A DNA stretch of 64,000 nucleotides from assembly GCF_000003815.2 (NCBI RefSeq), contig NC_049988.1, forward strand, positions 23,038,470 to 23,102,469, written 5' to 3'. Origin of the DNA: Branchiostoma floridae (Eukaryota; Chordata; Leptocardii; Amphioxiformes; Branchiostomatidae). Shown piece after piece: positions 19,871 through 32,353 of the stretch (the stretch's first letter is position 1; each line of letters starts with the position of its first letter). The notes below the pieces were generated by a model, which saw only the letters and a program-made list of their open reading frames with translations, made no database searches and was not told where the DNA came from. Made by a program: the position numbers and the translations under genes.

Positions 19871-22210
19871 AGGAGCTGTCTTTTCTGGATTTTTTCTTTC
19901 TTCCTCTCTTCTTATGCTGTGTTAAATGGCCTGGAAATAATCAGTTTTTAACGCAATCACATTTTGGACAGTGTGTGCGTTGTATTGGTGAGAAATGATA
20001 CAAAGTGTCCCGTTATGATAAAGTCAAATAAAGTCAAAGTCTCCTTATGTTTGAACAAGCTTTATAATTCGGTTCTAGGGCAACATTTTGGCTGTCTTTT
20101 TAGAGAAATTAATTACTCTACTGTTAGTATTATTATCTACCGCTATATTACTAGTATTAGTACAGCACAATAATCGAAAAAAGCCATGGTCTGTGGTGAG
20201 GGGAGTACTACTGGACAAAGGAATGTGTCCGAATATGCAGCGCTGTAGGAAGGAATAATGTTTGTGATCAATTGATAAAAATTACAGGGTGAAATTCTTA
20301 ACAATTTTGTCTGTCACACGGAACGGTTTAAGGTTTTGAAAAATGAAACGTTGAATAAATGCAACAGTGTTTTATTTGTTTGTCTATTAATAGATTCTAT
20401 TTTCATGTCAAAAATACTGTCGAGTATAGGGATTACCTAACGGTGCAATATAACCTTGGCCGCCAGAGGGAGCCGTTTGCTGGGCTGGAGTTGGGTTACA
20501 GCAACTTTTGAAGCAAAATAAGCAACCTCCAGATGGAAGAACAAGAATGAAGGACTGTCTCTATTTGGACTTACGTGTGTCCGGGCTACCTTGTTTAAGA
20601 AAAATACGCTATGAGTAAAACACAGTCTTGGGTACAACATTTTCATCATCAGTGTCAAAACGTTAGACAATTATTACATATGGGGCGGACTGATCCTCAC
20701 GGTAACCGACATGTTTCTCACCACAGTCACACCTCAGTCAGACAGCTGGAGCCACAGTTCCTGCTGGTAACTTTTATTTAATGCCACACATGTGCAGATC
20801 GGCTTCACCAATGTGGTTTCTTCAGTGGTTCAGGCTCACATGAGCACAGTTTTCCAGATTTTTATAAAGAAATTTGTTAAAGGAGCTTCTATCAATAAGT
20901 ACTAGGTTGTTATGGAAATATGCATTTTTCTCGTTTACTACAGCAACAAAAAGTAGTCAGTCTACTGTGAAAACAATGAAGTTTTAAGCGCTTGCATTTT
21001 GTCTGTGTTTCCTGTTTTTAGGAAACGTATATTTAAGAAGTAGTAATGTATTTGACACTGCCAAACCACCCTCTTATTACTTTTTAGACTTCACTATTTA
21101 AAACAAAGCCCTCTGGCTACGTGCAAAAATATATGGGTACATTCTCTGCAATATATATGAAAAGTGAGGCGTGTCTAAAATTGTACTTAGTACTGATTCA
21201 TTGCTTTGGTGCCTATTCACTCTTTCTCTTGCGTTATTTTACTACTCAACAAACTTGTAAACAAAGTTGCTACATTTTAACGTTTTACTGACTCGTGGAT
21301 TATTATTTTTTCTTCACTGGACACGTCCAGATAGCCGTTTGCGGCCATGTCTTGAGTGAAGCTTTTTAAGCGATTACAGTTTGTCTTCTCAGTTCATCGG
21401 TTTGTAGGAAACGCCGCCCAAACAGTGATGAACGTCATACGACCAAACTAAATCGTTTGACTGGCTAGTAGTTTTACTGCAGATGTCTGTAGGGCCGGTT
21501 TACAATGATGGAGATAGTTCCGCCTGTCCTAGGGACGACCTGAAAATGAACATCAGACATGAGATACATTGAGTGATGTGTTTNNNNNNNNNNNNNNNNN
21601 NNNNNNNNNNNNNNNNNNNNNNNNNNNNNNNNNNNNNNNNNNNNNNNNNNNNNNNNNNNNNNNNNNNNNNNNNNNNNNNNNNNCTCTGCATATATATGAG
21701 AAGTGAGGCGTGTCTAAAATTGTACTTAGTACTGATTCATTGCTTTGGTGCCTATTCACTCTTTCTCTTGCGTTATTTTACTACTCAACAAACTTGTAAA
21801 CAAAGTTGCTACATTTTAACGTTTTACTGACTCGTGGATTATTATTTTTTCTTCACTGGACACGTCCAGATAGCCGTTTGCGGCCATGTCTTGAGTGAAG
21901 CTTTTTAAGCGATTACAGTTTGTCTTCTCAGTTCATCGGTTTGTAGGAAACGCCGCCCAAACAGTGATGAACGTCATACGACCAAACTAAATCGTTTGAC
22001 TGGCTAGTAGTTTTACTGCAGATGTCTGTAGGGCCGGTTTACAATGATGGAGATAGTTCCGCCTGTCCTAGGGACGACCTGAAAATGAACATCAGACATG
22101 AGATACATTGAGTGATGTGTTTTGAAATAGTTTATATCAAGGGTCTAACGTGATTAGTCTGATGGAGACTTGAGCTGCGACATCTGTTATGTTTACTAGA
22201 AAGAAGGGTT
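19871..22210. repeat. Shared block 3' of lectin B
   Basis: Paralogue of 8.7-10.9 kb. At 20096-20112 it has the uninterrupted CTGTCTTTTTAGAGAAAT, the empty site of the 7.4-kb LINE insertion. It contains gap 21584-21683 with near-identical sequence on both sides (21143-21583 and 21684-22123). No gene seen. Confidence 0.65.
21584..21683. other. Assembly gap, 100 N
   Basis: About 440 bp before the gap are repeated almost identically after it, so this is probably an artefactual junction of overlapping contigs or haplotypes. Confidence 0.99.
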
Positions 22211-23761
22211 TCAGGAAACGTTACGGTTAAAAGAAGTACCTGGGACAGCCTGGCATATGAAACGAAACCGCCAGAAGCATGGAGCGTCGACCCACTTGTC
22301 TTTATAGTCGTATGCGGAGTATACAACGCAATCCTCGTTGCCATAATAGCTGTCCGGTTGTCCCGGAGCCCAGGAGTTGTACGTCCCAAGTGCAGAACCA
22401 TCCACCCACTCAAAGCTTCCCTCTTCGCGCCGATCGTGCAGCCCGAACCAGAATTCCCCCTTGTCGCTCACAGACTTGTACAAGGAGAACAGGAAGGCGT
22501 TGGTCTCAGCGTCTCGGGCCATGGCGAGGGTGCCGCCGCCTTCACCACAGGCCACGGCCGCATCGCTGAAGGTCTTCTCTGTATTGAAGGCCTTGTAGCA
22601 GATTCCACGGAACTCTGTGTAGCCTGTTGGACAAGATACTGGAAAACAAGATTTACATCCGACTAACGTATAGACATGGAAGATATTTAAAAAGCAACAA
22701 TTCATTAGATATGCGTCATCAGAACACCACTAAAACATGTAAATAAAGACAGTAAATGAGTAATAAAATGTAACATTTCATATCTAACCATATAAATTCA
22801 TTAGATATGCTTCTACAGAATACCAACATAACAAGTCAATAAAGACAGCAAAAGAGTTTTAAAATCATTACAAGATATTTCATCTCATATGATAATCAAT
22901 GCCACATATTACTTATTTCATAGTAATAATGTTTCAAACGTTCCTGTGTTCGAGGATTTTATACCAATAGAAATGATATCTTTAATTTCACCATCTAAAA
23001 CAGTACACACAACAACTGAAAACCCAAAGTAACTGGCATCTTACGCATTTGAAGACGCTGTTCCAAGGCGGTGACTCGGCTGTGCTCGCTGTCCAGGTCG
23101 CGCTTCAAGGCGTCAACAGTGGTTGACAGTTGGCGCATTTCGTCTTGGTCGCGCTTTAAGGCCTCAACGGTGGTGGACAGTTGGCAAACGGCGTCTAGGT
23201 CGCGCTTCAAGGCGTCAACAGTGGTGGACAGGTGGCGCATGTCGTCTTGGCCGCGCTTCAAGGCGTCAACAGTGGTGGACAGTTGGCACATGTCGTCTTG
23301 GTCACGCTTCAAGGCGTCAACAGTGGTTGACAGTTGGCGCATGTCGTCTTGGTCGCGCTTTAAGGCCTCAACGGTGGTGGACAGTTGGCGCATGTCGTCT
23401 AAGTCGCGCTTCAAGGCGTCAACAGTGGTGGACAGTTGGCGCATGTCGTCTTGGTCGCGCTTCAAGGCGTCAACAGTGGTGGACAGTTGCGATATTTCCT
23501 GCAAACATAAGTCAGAATACTAAACCTTAGAATAGCTTGTGGTAACACAAAGACACGTTCTCTTTTGTTAGCCTCGCGGGTAAATTAACAAGACAAATGG
23601 TATTAAAACCTGCACTAGAGTGTTTACCTCTTTATTGATGACAGTCAGAGGGGCGAGTCCCACAGCGATCAGTACGGCAATGCCGGCGGCGATGCAGCTG
23701 CGGTGGGAGCGGATGAAGCTACAGAGAGCACGGCGCCTTGCTCCGTCTGGATACGTGCGGT
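22211..23761 (-). CDS. Lectin B: type II membrane C-type lectin (first exon in gap)
   Basis: Exons seen: membrane 23628-23761, stalk 23045-23498, lectin domain 22211-22638; phases agree (1-0, 0-1, 1-stop). The cytoplasmic-tail exon should fall in gap 23891-24280, because sequence right of the gap matches the upstream region of lectin C. The stalk has about 151 residues of 17-residue repeats. The lectin domain has six cysteines in the long-form pattern (SCP, ICY, ACGE, EDC, APC, FIC), FWFGLHD, a galactose-type QPD, and WVD in place of canonical WND. It ends RNVS. Predicted surface glycan receptor or secreted lectin, depending on the missing exon. Confidence 0.85.
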
Positions 23762-23890
23762 CTGCGAGAAAAGAAAAATATTGAGCTCAAGATCAACTCC
23801 ATAAGTCAATGCAAAAATTAACAAAAGGAATGACACAGGAAGAACATAAGACAATTACAAGATTTAAGGTTTTCGTTGCGGGAACAGTGT

Positions 23891-24280
23891 NNNNNNNNNN
23901 NNNNNNNNNNNNNNNNNNNNNNNNNNNNNNNNNNNNNNNNNNNNNNNNNNNNNNNNNNNNNNNNNNNNNNNNNNNNNNNNNNNNNNNNNNNNNNNNNNNN
24001 NNNNNNNNNNNNNNNNNNNNNNNNNNNNNNNNNNNNNNNNNNNNNNNNNNNNNNNNNNNNNNNNNNNNNNNNNNNNNNNNNNNNNNNNNNNNNNNNNNNN
24101 NNNNNNNNNNNNNNNNNNNNNNNNNNNNNNNNNNNNNNNNNNNNNNNNNNNNNNNNNNNNNNNNNNNNNNNNNNNNNNNNNNNNNNNNNNNNNNNNNNNN
24201 NNNNNNNNNNNNNNNNNNNNNNNNNNNNNNNNNNNNNNNNNNNNNNNNNNNNNNNNNNNNNNNNNNNNNNNNNNNNNNNN
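23891..24280. other. Assembly gap, 390 N
   Basis: Falls where the lectin B tail exon is expected from alignment with lectin C. Confidence 0.99.
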
Positions 24281-24385
24281 CAGACACAAGGGAACTGTAC
24301 AGCAGCCAACGTCAATGTGCATGAATATTGACAATAATGCCGTGATAAGTCTGGAAATGTGAGGATAGGTTTGCCCATATTTGGA

Positions 24386-24465
24386 GAGATGGCGCGTTAT
24401 GACGTGCTGAAGATGACATGTTGTTTTTCTGCAAGAGGCAGACTAATTTTCTGGGAAAAGGAGTT
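24386..24465 (-). promoter_or_regulatory. Lectin B conserved upstream element
   Basis: ATGACGTG, then TTGTTTTTCTGCAAGAGGCA and GACTAATTTTCTGGG, matching the elements of the other lectins. The motif survives right of the gap and predicts a lectin promoter here. Confidence 0.5.
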
Positions 24466-24519
24466 AGATCTCGGCTCGATTCACCGTACCCGGGCGCGTT
24501 GGCGGTTTAGCCCACACGA

Positions 24520-24640
24520 CCAACGTGAGAGAGAGAGAGACAGAGAGAGGGGAGGGGGAGGAAGAGAGAGAGAGAGAAAGAGAAAGAGAGATAGAAAGTC
24601 ACAGTCACAAAGAGAGACAGAGAGAGAGAAACGGAGAGGG
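24520..24640. repeat. GA-rich low-complexity tract
   Basis: Imperfect (GA)n/(GGGA)n purine tract; a shorter one is at 28080-28110 in the lectin C upstream region. Confidence 0.9.
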
Positions 24641-26119
24641 CTGGGGTTTTGTTAAAGCATCTTTTGAAGCAAAATAAGCATCGTCCAGATGAAAAAGGAT
24701 TTGTTCTAAAAGAGGATTTACGTGTGCCCGGGCTGTCTTGGTCAAGAGAAAGACCCCATGAGTGGAACACAGGTTTGGGTGATCAGTGTCGAAACGATGG
24801 ACAATTATCATATATGGAGCGGAATAATCCTCACCCTAACCAAAATCTTTCTCACCACAGTCACCCCTCAGTAAGACAGCCGGAGCCACAGTTCCTGTTG
24901 GTAACTTTAATTTAGTGTCACACATGAACAGATCGGCTTCACCAATATGGTTTCTTCAGTGGTCCAGGCTCACATGAGCACAGTATAAAGCCTTTATAAA
25001 GAAAATTGTTAAAGGACCTTCCATCAATAAATAGTGGGTTGTTATGGCATTAGGCATTTTCCTCGTTTACTACAACAACAAAGAGTAGTCAGTCTACTGT
25101 GATAACAAGTTTTAAGCGCGTGCATTTTGTCAGTGTTACCCGTGTTTATGAAACGTTTAAGAAGCAGTAATGCATTTGACACAAACCACGACCTTATCAC
25201 TTTCTAGACTTCCCAAAAAACTTCTGGCTACGTGCGAAAATATATGGGTACGATCTCTGCAATACAAATGAGAACTGTGGCGTGTCTACAGTTACACAGT
25301 AATGCATCATGGCATTCACTCTTTCTCATGTGTTATTTTAATACTAGTACTCAACAAACTTGTAAGTTAACGTTGTGTTTTCATGGCCCATTGCTTTATC
25401 CATATGTAAAACTGCAAGAATGCACACAATCCAAACAAGAACCTGGAGTAAGATATATGATTCTTAGCACAGCTGACATTTACGTAAAGAAAAGAATTAA
25501 TTTGATACGGTCAAACCAGGAGCTTTCTACTTCTAAATTGTTCGCTAAGTAAAACCTTTTGGCTATGTGCCAAAAATATCGGTACATTCTTTTGCAATAT
25601 ATATATGAGAAGAGAGGCGTGTCCAAAATTGTACTTAGTACTGATTCATTGCTTAGGTGCCTTCTCACTCTTTCTCGTGCGTTATTTTGCTACTCAACAA
25701 ACTTGTAAACAAAGTGCTGTTTTGGGCCCATTGCTACATTTTAACGTTTTACTGACTCGTAGTTTGATAGTTTTACCTGGACACGTCCAGAGCCGGTTTG
25801 CGGCCATGTCTTGAGTGAAGCTTTTTAAGCGATTACCGTTTGTCTGTCCCCCCTGGTCATTGCTTTTAAGGAAACACCGCCAAAACAGAAAATGAACGTC
25901 ATACGGCCAAACCAAATCGTTTTACTGGCTCGTAGTTTACTGCAGATGTCCGGAGGGCCGGTTTACAGTGGTGGAGATAGTTCCGCCTGTCGCCTAGGGA
26001 CGTCCTGAAAACAAACAGCATACATGAGATATGGAGTGATGTGTTTTGAAAAAGTTTATAATGAGAAAAGATGTATGGTTGTGACTTGAGATGTGCCATG
26101 TTTACAAGAAAGAAAGGTT
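24641..26119. repeat. Shared block 3' of lectin C
   Basis: Paralogue of the 8.7-10.9 kb block, but it abuts the lectin B promoter directly: no ZnF gene intervenes, unlike the other lectin-to-lectin intervals. No gene seen. Confidence 0.6.
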
Positions 26120-27871
26120 TCAAGGAATGGTACGGTTATAAAATGTACCTGGAACAGTCTGGCATATGTAGCGAAACTGCCAGTCGCATGAGATGTCGAC
26201 CCACTTGTCCTTCCAGTGTGGGACTGCGGAGTAACCAACGCAATGTTGGTCGCCCCGACCGTTGTTCGGTTTTCCCGGACCCCAAGAGTTGTACGTCCCC
26301 AGTGCAGAACCATCCATCCACTCAAAGCTTCCCTCTTCGCGCCGATCGTGCAGGCCGAACCAGAAGCCCCACTTTTCGCTCACGGACGTGTACAGGGAGA
26401 TCAGGAAGGTGTTGATCTCAGCGTCTCGGGGCATGGCGAGGGTGCCGCCGTCTTCACCACAGGAAGCGGCCGCATCGCCGAAGGCCTTACCTGTGTTGAA
26501 GGCCTTGTAACAGATTCCACGGAACTCAGTGTAGCCTTCAGGGCAAGATGCTGGAAAACAAGTTTAACATTAACATCAGACTAACGTATAGACATGAAAA
26601 GGCAACAATTTCATCTCATGTGATAATTAATGCCACACATTATTTGCTTCATAATAATAATGTCGCAAAATTTCCTGTTTTTATACCAATGATAATTTTA
26701 AGTTCACCCTCTCAAGTAGTACACGCAACAACTAAAACCCAAATTAACTGGTATCTTACGAAACTCTCGAAGACGCTGCTCCAAGGCGGTGACTCGACTG
26801 CGCTCGCTGTCCAGGTCGCGCTTCAAGGCGTCAACAGTGGTGGACAGTTGGCGCATGTCGTCTTGGTCACGCTTCAAGGCGTCAACAGTGGCGGACAGTT
26901 GGCGCATGTCGTCTTGGTCACGCTTCAAAGCGTCAACAGTGGTGGACAGTTGGCGCATGTCGTCTTGGTCGCGCTTCAAGGCGTCAACAGTAGTGGACAG
27001 TTGGGATATTTCCTAAAAACGTACGTCAGAATAACAAACCTTAAAATAGCTTGTGGGAACACAAAAACACGTTCTTTTGTTAGCCTTGCGAGTAAATTGA
27101 CAAGACGAACGGTGTTAAAACCTGCACCAGAGTGTTTACCTCTTTATTGATGAACGTCAGAGAGGCGAGTCCCACAGCGATCAGTACGACAATGCCGGCG
27201 GCGATGCAGCTGCGGTGGGAGCGGATGAAGCTACAGAGGGCACCACGGCTTGCTCCACACGGATACGTGCGGTCTGTGAGGAAAAAAGTATTGAGCTCAA
27301 GATCAACTCCATAAGTCAAAGCAAAAATTAATGAAAGAAATGACACAGGAAGAACATAAGACAATGACAAGGTTCAATGTTTTTATTGCGGGAACATTGT
27401 ATCTCAGGTATTGTGAATGTCATTCTAGGATGCCAAGCACTATGAGAATTGTAGCATATCCATATAACTCTTTCCTCGTTATAGGCATTCGATTATCACT
27501 CTATACGTATATCGAAGGTAGACAAATATAGATAATAATCTAAATTCAAGGTCATCAATGTCGATAGATCATCTCTCACGGAAAATTGTTTTCTGATGAT
27601 GAAAATAATATAACTAATATTGCAGGTTAGAAAAACTTCGGATACCTGCAGACGTGCACGTTTCGTAACGTTTCACCACCTCCGCTTCTTCGTACGTGTG
27701 TGAAGACGCTTCTTGGTCTTCTTGCAACTTGTCAGAATCGCCGTTGCCATGGCCGACACGCCCGCGGGAACCACCCTGACGGACAGGAGGGGGTTGTGAC
27801 GGCGGTCCTCTGGTCTGGCCGCTGTCATGGTGAGAGAAAGGGGACCGGACCGGCTCTGCTTGCTCGTACAT
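26120..27871 (-). CDS. Lectin C: intact type II membrane C-type lectin
   Basis: Exons 27646-27871, 27140-27273, 26760-27012 and 26120-26550 join in phase to 347 residues. The Pro/Gly-rich tail starts MYEQAEPV and contains SHTYEEAEVV but lacks the YYTI motif of A and E. Cationic SFIRSHR then IAAGIVVLIAVGL gives type II orientation. The short stalk (84 residues) has four 17-residue coiled-coil repeats. The lectin domain has six cysteines, FWFGLHD, KPN where EPN or QPD is usual, and WVD for WND, so classical Ca2+-dependent sugar coordination is doubtful. It ends with a possible NRT glycosylation site. Start is the Met shared with lectins A and D. Confidence 0.88.
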
Positions 27872-27990
27872 GACCGTACTGTACAGGCAACAGGCGAACT
27901 GTACAGCAGCCAACGTCAAGGTGCATGAATATGGACAATAATGCCATGATTAGTCTGGAGAATTGAGGATGTCTTGCCCATATTTAGAGG

Positions 27991-28070
27991 GATGACGCGG
28001 TATGACGTGACGAAGATGAAATGTTGTTTTTTTTGCAGAGGCAGACTAATTTTCTGGAGAAAAGAAGTTG
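27991..28070 (-). promoter_or_regulatory. Lectin C conserved upstream element
   Basis: GATGACGCGGTATGACGTG, T run, and GAGGCAGACTAATTTTCTGG about 120 bp upstream of the start codon. Confidence 0.5.
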
Positions 28071-28099
28071 GATAGAGGCTGGAGAGAGAGAGAGAAGAG

Positions 28100-28330
28100 G
28101 GAGGGAGGGGGACAGACAGCGCTTGCATTTTGACCGGCTCTGCTTTCTCGTACATTTTGATTGTACTGTGCAGTGTTTGGCAACATTTACATACCTTGAT
28201 TAGTCTGGTGACGTAAGGTCACACTTACTTTTACCTGAAGGAGTCACGTGGCCTTAGGTGGTGCGAATGGTATTTTGTTTTTCTGCAAGAGGCAGACTAA
28301 TTTTCTGGGGAAAGACATTACTTTGAGCTG
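28100..28330 (-). pseudogene. Relic of a second lectin tail exon plus promoter
   Basis: Sequence like the start of lectin D's tail exon (CTCGTACAT, giving MYEKAEPVK on the minus strand) is followed by the ACATTTACATACCTTGATTA and TGACGTAAGGTCACAC block and the conserved element GGTGCGAATGG...GGCAGACTAATTTTC (28241-28312). Homology stops after a few codons inside the exon, leaving a GA-rich tract. This is a leftover of a deleted lectin gene or an alternative first exon of lectin C. Confidence 0.55.
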
Positions 28331-29150
28331 GGAGGGAGAAACATAAAACAAATCCCATTATTAACTACTATTAAATGTAATATAATCCTCACCCACCTCT
28401 TTGGGTACTGACATCATTATCATCATAATGATAATAGTAATGATGATTGTTTATTGATAAAACAATAAATTCCACTCTCTATCTTTTCCTTTGGGTAGAA
28501 ATGGTCTATAAATATATGTTCTATGTCCCCTCGTGTTTAAATGGTATGTTTCTTACAGGTAGTTATTTCAAGGTAGCTTGGCTCTCATGGACATTATTGA
28601 AAATACATTTCATCAAAAACAAATGCCAAAATAAACCATTTGGAAGTAGAATATACCAAACACGTATTTGATTGTGTGGACATAGCTCCTATCCACTTCA
28701 TTACCAAATTACAGAACATTACAATATAATAGGAGGCCAAAATATATATTTATGGTCCAAAAATAGCCTTAAATCACAAAAGGAATAATTTTGATGGTAT
28801 GGATGTCACCAACCTGAATGAGGGCCTGTATTTCCTGCATACATGTATTTCCTAGGCACCCCCTCACCAACATTTAAGGCTATTTCACTGTAATACATCG
28901 ACATAAGAGCTAAAAAGATAATGTTTGATAATGTTTGTCTTGAAAATATCACAGATAAAATCCCAAAGACGTAGATTTTAAGTTGTAAATGCTATAAGTG
29001 TGGCGGGCATATGTGATAGGTAGTCTCATACAAAATTTACGGTCATTTGACAGTGACATAGTAGCCGTAACTGATATTTGTGGCCTGAAAATGCTCAAAC
29101 TCCCCCAATCATGTCTAAGTGGTGTTTGACAACGATGTGAATAAAGCCTT
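28331..29150. other. Intergenic, partly shared
   Basis: AT-rich sequence with weak similarity to the 14.3-14.7 and 39.6-40.0 kb blocks (GGAGGCCAAAATATATA at 28734). No gene seen. Confidence 0.5.
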
Positions 29151-29189
29151 GAATGTGTATGTTAGCCCGCCCCAGGCACATAGTTTCAA

Positions 29190-30530
29190 GTTATTTCGTT
29201 TCGTTCCATATTCAGTTGGGAGGATTAGGCCTCACAAACTTAGATATCCAAAGACAAGCCCTGCTTGCATCCTGGATACCAAGATTAGTGACGAATGACA
29301 ACGCAAGATGGAAAGTTATTGCTTTAACATTTATAAACTCCCGTGGTCAAGACAATTTACTATTACATATGAACTTTACTTCTGATAAAGATGGTCCTGA
29401 CATGAGTAAATTCCCCACATTTTTTAAACAGGTAATATCAGCATTCCACTCTGCTGGTGGAGGAGGTAAGAACAAACCTTCTAGTGTAAGTAAAATAATG
29501 GGAGAAACTATATGGTTCAACGAATATATAAGGTCACAAGGTAAAACAATTTTCTTTCCAACCTGGATAAATAAAGACATAATATTCATAAAAGACATTT
29601 TCCCCTTTGAAAGGTTCATGTCTCTAGATGACTACCCTCAGCTTAACCTAAACACAAGACCTAATGGTATTATTGAATATATAACTCTGTTTCAAGCTAT
29701 ACCTCTTACATGGAAGAATGCAATAAGAAACCAGAGAGGCCCAATTCCTTATCAAAGATTAGAGCTTAACACCATTTCCCCATGTTTATTTGATGGTAAA
29801 ACAACAAAACAAATCAAAAGCAAAAACACCTGCAAATTGTTTTACAATACATTAGTGCAGGCACAGGCCAAGGAACCAACATGCTGTAAAAGATCGCAAT
29901 CCATATTTCGTACTGAAACCCTGGCTTGGGAAAATATCTGGAGATGGTTAAGCACACAGGCCTGTAAAGACACTAAGTTAGCAGAGTTAAACTACAAACT
30001 ATTACACCGGATACGCCGATGCAGGTTAGACATCCAGGTAAATAAGATACGCCAAAAATAGTTACTCAAGCAACTGGATATGGTTTTGAAACGGTCAGAC
30101 GTTTCGGAAAGAATCCACTTTCCTTCGTCAGCGGATATTACCATGTGCGCACAATCTGCACAAATGGGGTATCAAAGATGAAACTGGACATATATATGAT
30201 GCAACATGTACCCTTTGTAGCAAAGGAAGCATAGAAGATTATGAACATATGTAATTTCTGGGAATTAGTTAACACATATGTACCCTTGCCCAACATAAAA
30301 ATTACTTTTCAGGAGGTTTTATTTGGAAAAATTGATAATTTAATAACTGCTAAAGACCAGAAAAATAGAACCTTTACTGTTACTGTGGCTAAATGGACAA
30401 TCTTTAAAACTTGGATCTGGCATAGAAAAGACCTACACCTGTGCATAACTAACCTCTTTAATGTCTTTGAAAAGGACTTCAAAGAACGGATATACAATAG
30501 CAGACTGACAGCCAATGTAGATTGACTGTA
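29190..30530 (+). mobile_element. Tx1/L1-like LINE 3' fragment, interrupted
   Basis: The plus frame 29153-30061 reads HIQLGGLGLTNLDIQRQALL, then ...WENIWRWLSTQACKDTKLAE and LNYKLLHRIRRCRLDIQ, the pattern of the region after the reverse transcriptase in Tx1/L1 elements. About 100 bp of other sequence (30036-30143) interrupts it, after which LHKWGIKDETGHIYDATCTL and C-x2-C...EDYEH resume, followed by an in-frame stop. A final frame runs to 30525. No reverse-transcriptase catalytic core is present. An inactive fragment. Confidence 0.75.
30036..30143 (-). mobile_element. Penelope/hammerhead-like insertion in the LINE
   Basis: The minus strand has CTGACGA, a 6-bp stem (GGAAAG/CTTTCC, loop TGGATT), GAAA, and a GAAACG/CGTTTC palindrome: the order of a hammerhead core (CUGANGA - stem II - GAAA - stem III). 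Such motifs are known in Penelope-like elements. Stem I pairing is incomplete. The distal part (CAGTTGCTTGAGTAACT...TTACCTGG) recurs at 57490-57540. Confidence 0.4.
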
Positions 30531-32353
30531 CAAATTTACTATTGATATTTTGGCATGAACCCCACCTATTGTTAGACTACTCCATGTTTGATCATAGTGT
30601 AATAACAGACTGTACATATTCCTTAAGGTTTCCCAGTATTTTGACAAATGTACTACATGTATTTGTCTTTCCTGACTGTTTCACTGCCCATGTACTGTAT
30701 GCTAAGTTACACATGTTATTCGTCCAGACACGCCAGTACATGTTATCCCTCCATGTGCAATAGTACTCGACTGTACAAACACTAGTCTTATTTTTTTTTT
30801 AGTGGTTGACAAATGTACCATTGTTGTTGTTGTTTTTAATTAAAAAAAAAAGAAGTTATTTCGTTTCCATGCCAGGGCACAGGACCTTAAAGACCAGAAA
30901 TCTGGACCCAGGGTCCACAATAACTATAAAACTATATAGATACTCCCTGCTGAACTGTGCCAGGAGGTTTGAAAGCTGAATTGACCCTCTAGACCACATA
31001 AACTAATTAGAAGCCATGGGTGGGGCCAGCCAGTGTCTGCTGCCAGGGACAAAGGGATGGTATTACGACATAACGTTGAAAGTTATTAGCATATTAACTG
31101 TCAGATCTGTTTGAAAACTTTTCTCCACTACTTGTCAACAAAATGCTGTCAAAGCAAAATGACACATAAGCGTGCTGCAAGGCTGAAGACACCATACCAT
31201 ATTTTCTACAACATTAGGTTTGAATTTGAAAGGAAGAAATATCAGAGATGTTGCCAGATTTCTTGTGCCTTTGAATTTAGTCTAGAAGTACATCTACACT
31301 CTTTCCTGCACTATCTTGCTCTCTACCTTTGTCTGAGTTACTGAATGTCAGTATCATTGCTATTTAGTATCTTGCCTTTCAGAAGCTATTTGGTGTCTTG
31401 TCTTGAAATAAGAGCTGTCACCCTCATTGTATCTATATAGAATAAGATCATTTATTTTGGTAAAGATTAGTCCCTCTCAAATTTGAATTTCTTTTCAAGT
31501 AGTTATGAGCTTCCTGTTGGATGTTGTGTGTCTACAACTAGAACTTGCAATCGTAGCACCGTCTTTACAATGTGAATAAGTAGAATTACTTGTACTGTAG
31601 TCACCACCAGCAACAAGGGTATAATATCTCAGTGCCCCAATGTTTCCCTTCCACAAAGTTCCATGCTGGACTTAGTGGGTCCGTGGTCATTACTTCACAT
31701 GATTTCTGTTTAGAGAAAGCTTACAAATTTACTTTTTTGTGTGCAAACAAACTAAAACTCTTTATCTATCTGTAACTTATTGAACTCTACGGAGTACGTA
31801 TTAGCCCTGCTCCAGCACCCATGTTCACTGTATGAGAGCCTGTTGTAGACTGAACCCGGTAGTTTACGTTAGCCGAATTTATTGGGTGATTTTATAGTAC
31901 CACCTTGGTCTTTAAACAAAAAATGAATTTTTGATAAAAATTATTAATTTTTAAATACCAAACATGTGAAATGAGTCCTGTGGTCATATAAACACCAAGT
32001 ACGAATATCACTAAAATCAGTAGCATGCACATCTTATTGTTCTAACCTCGTTTGAACTCATAACTGGTATAAAAATCTCTAGTGTAACATGTTTCTCAGA
32101 TTGGAGTAGCGGTGTCCGAGCATCATAAGTATGTTATGGTACTGTCACATTGTTGCTGTTCACCATGTGTCTCCATGGCGACAGTGGAACCACTGGCGGT
32201 AGTCTGGGTAATGTAGGAGTTTTCTGTCGAAGTTCAAAGACTGGCGATATTGCCGTGATATCTATAATTGTCTCTAACTCTACGCATTCAGAGTTACTCA
32301 TCGGTATGTTGTATACAGCGAGATGACATAAAGCAGTGGTACCGTAGTGTTAT
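30531..32353. other. Intergenic, mostly unique
   Basis: No convincing ORF, RNA gene or repeat. Small open frames lack codon-level support. It lies downstream of ZnF4, so part is probably the ZnF4 3' UTR; the poly(A) block seen after ZnF2, ZnF3 and ZnF5 is not recognisable here. Confidence 0.5.

Noticed and set aside
23793-24378. ORFs made mainly of X
   Set aside because: They run through an N gap and have no coding evidence; the same applies at 18880, 21500, 57448 and 60651.
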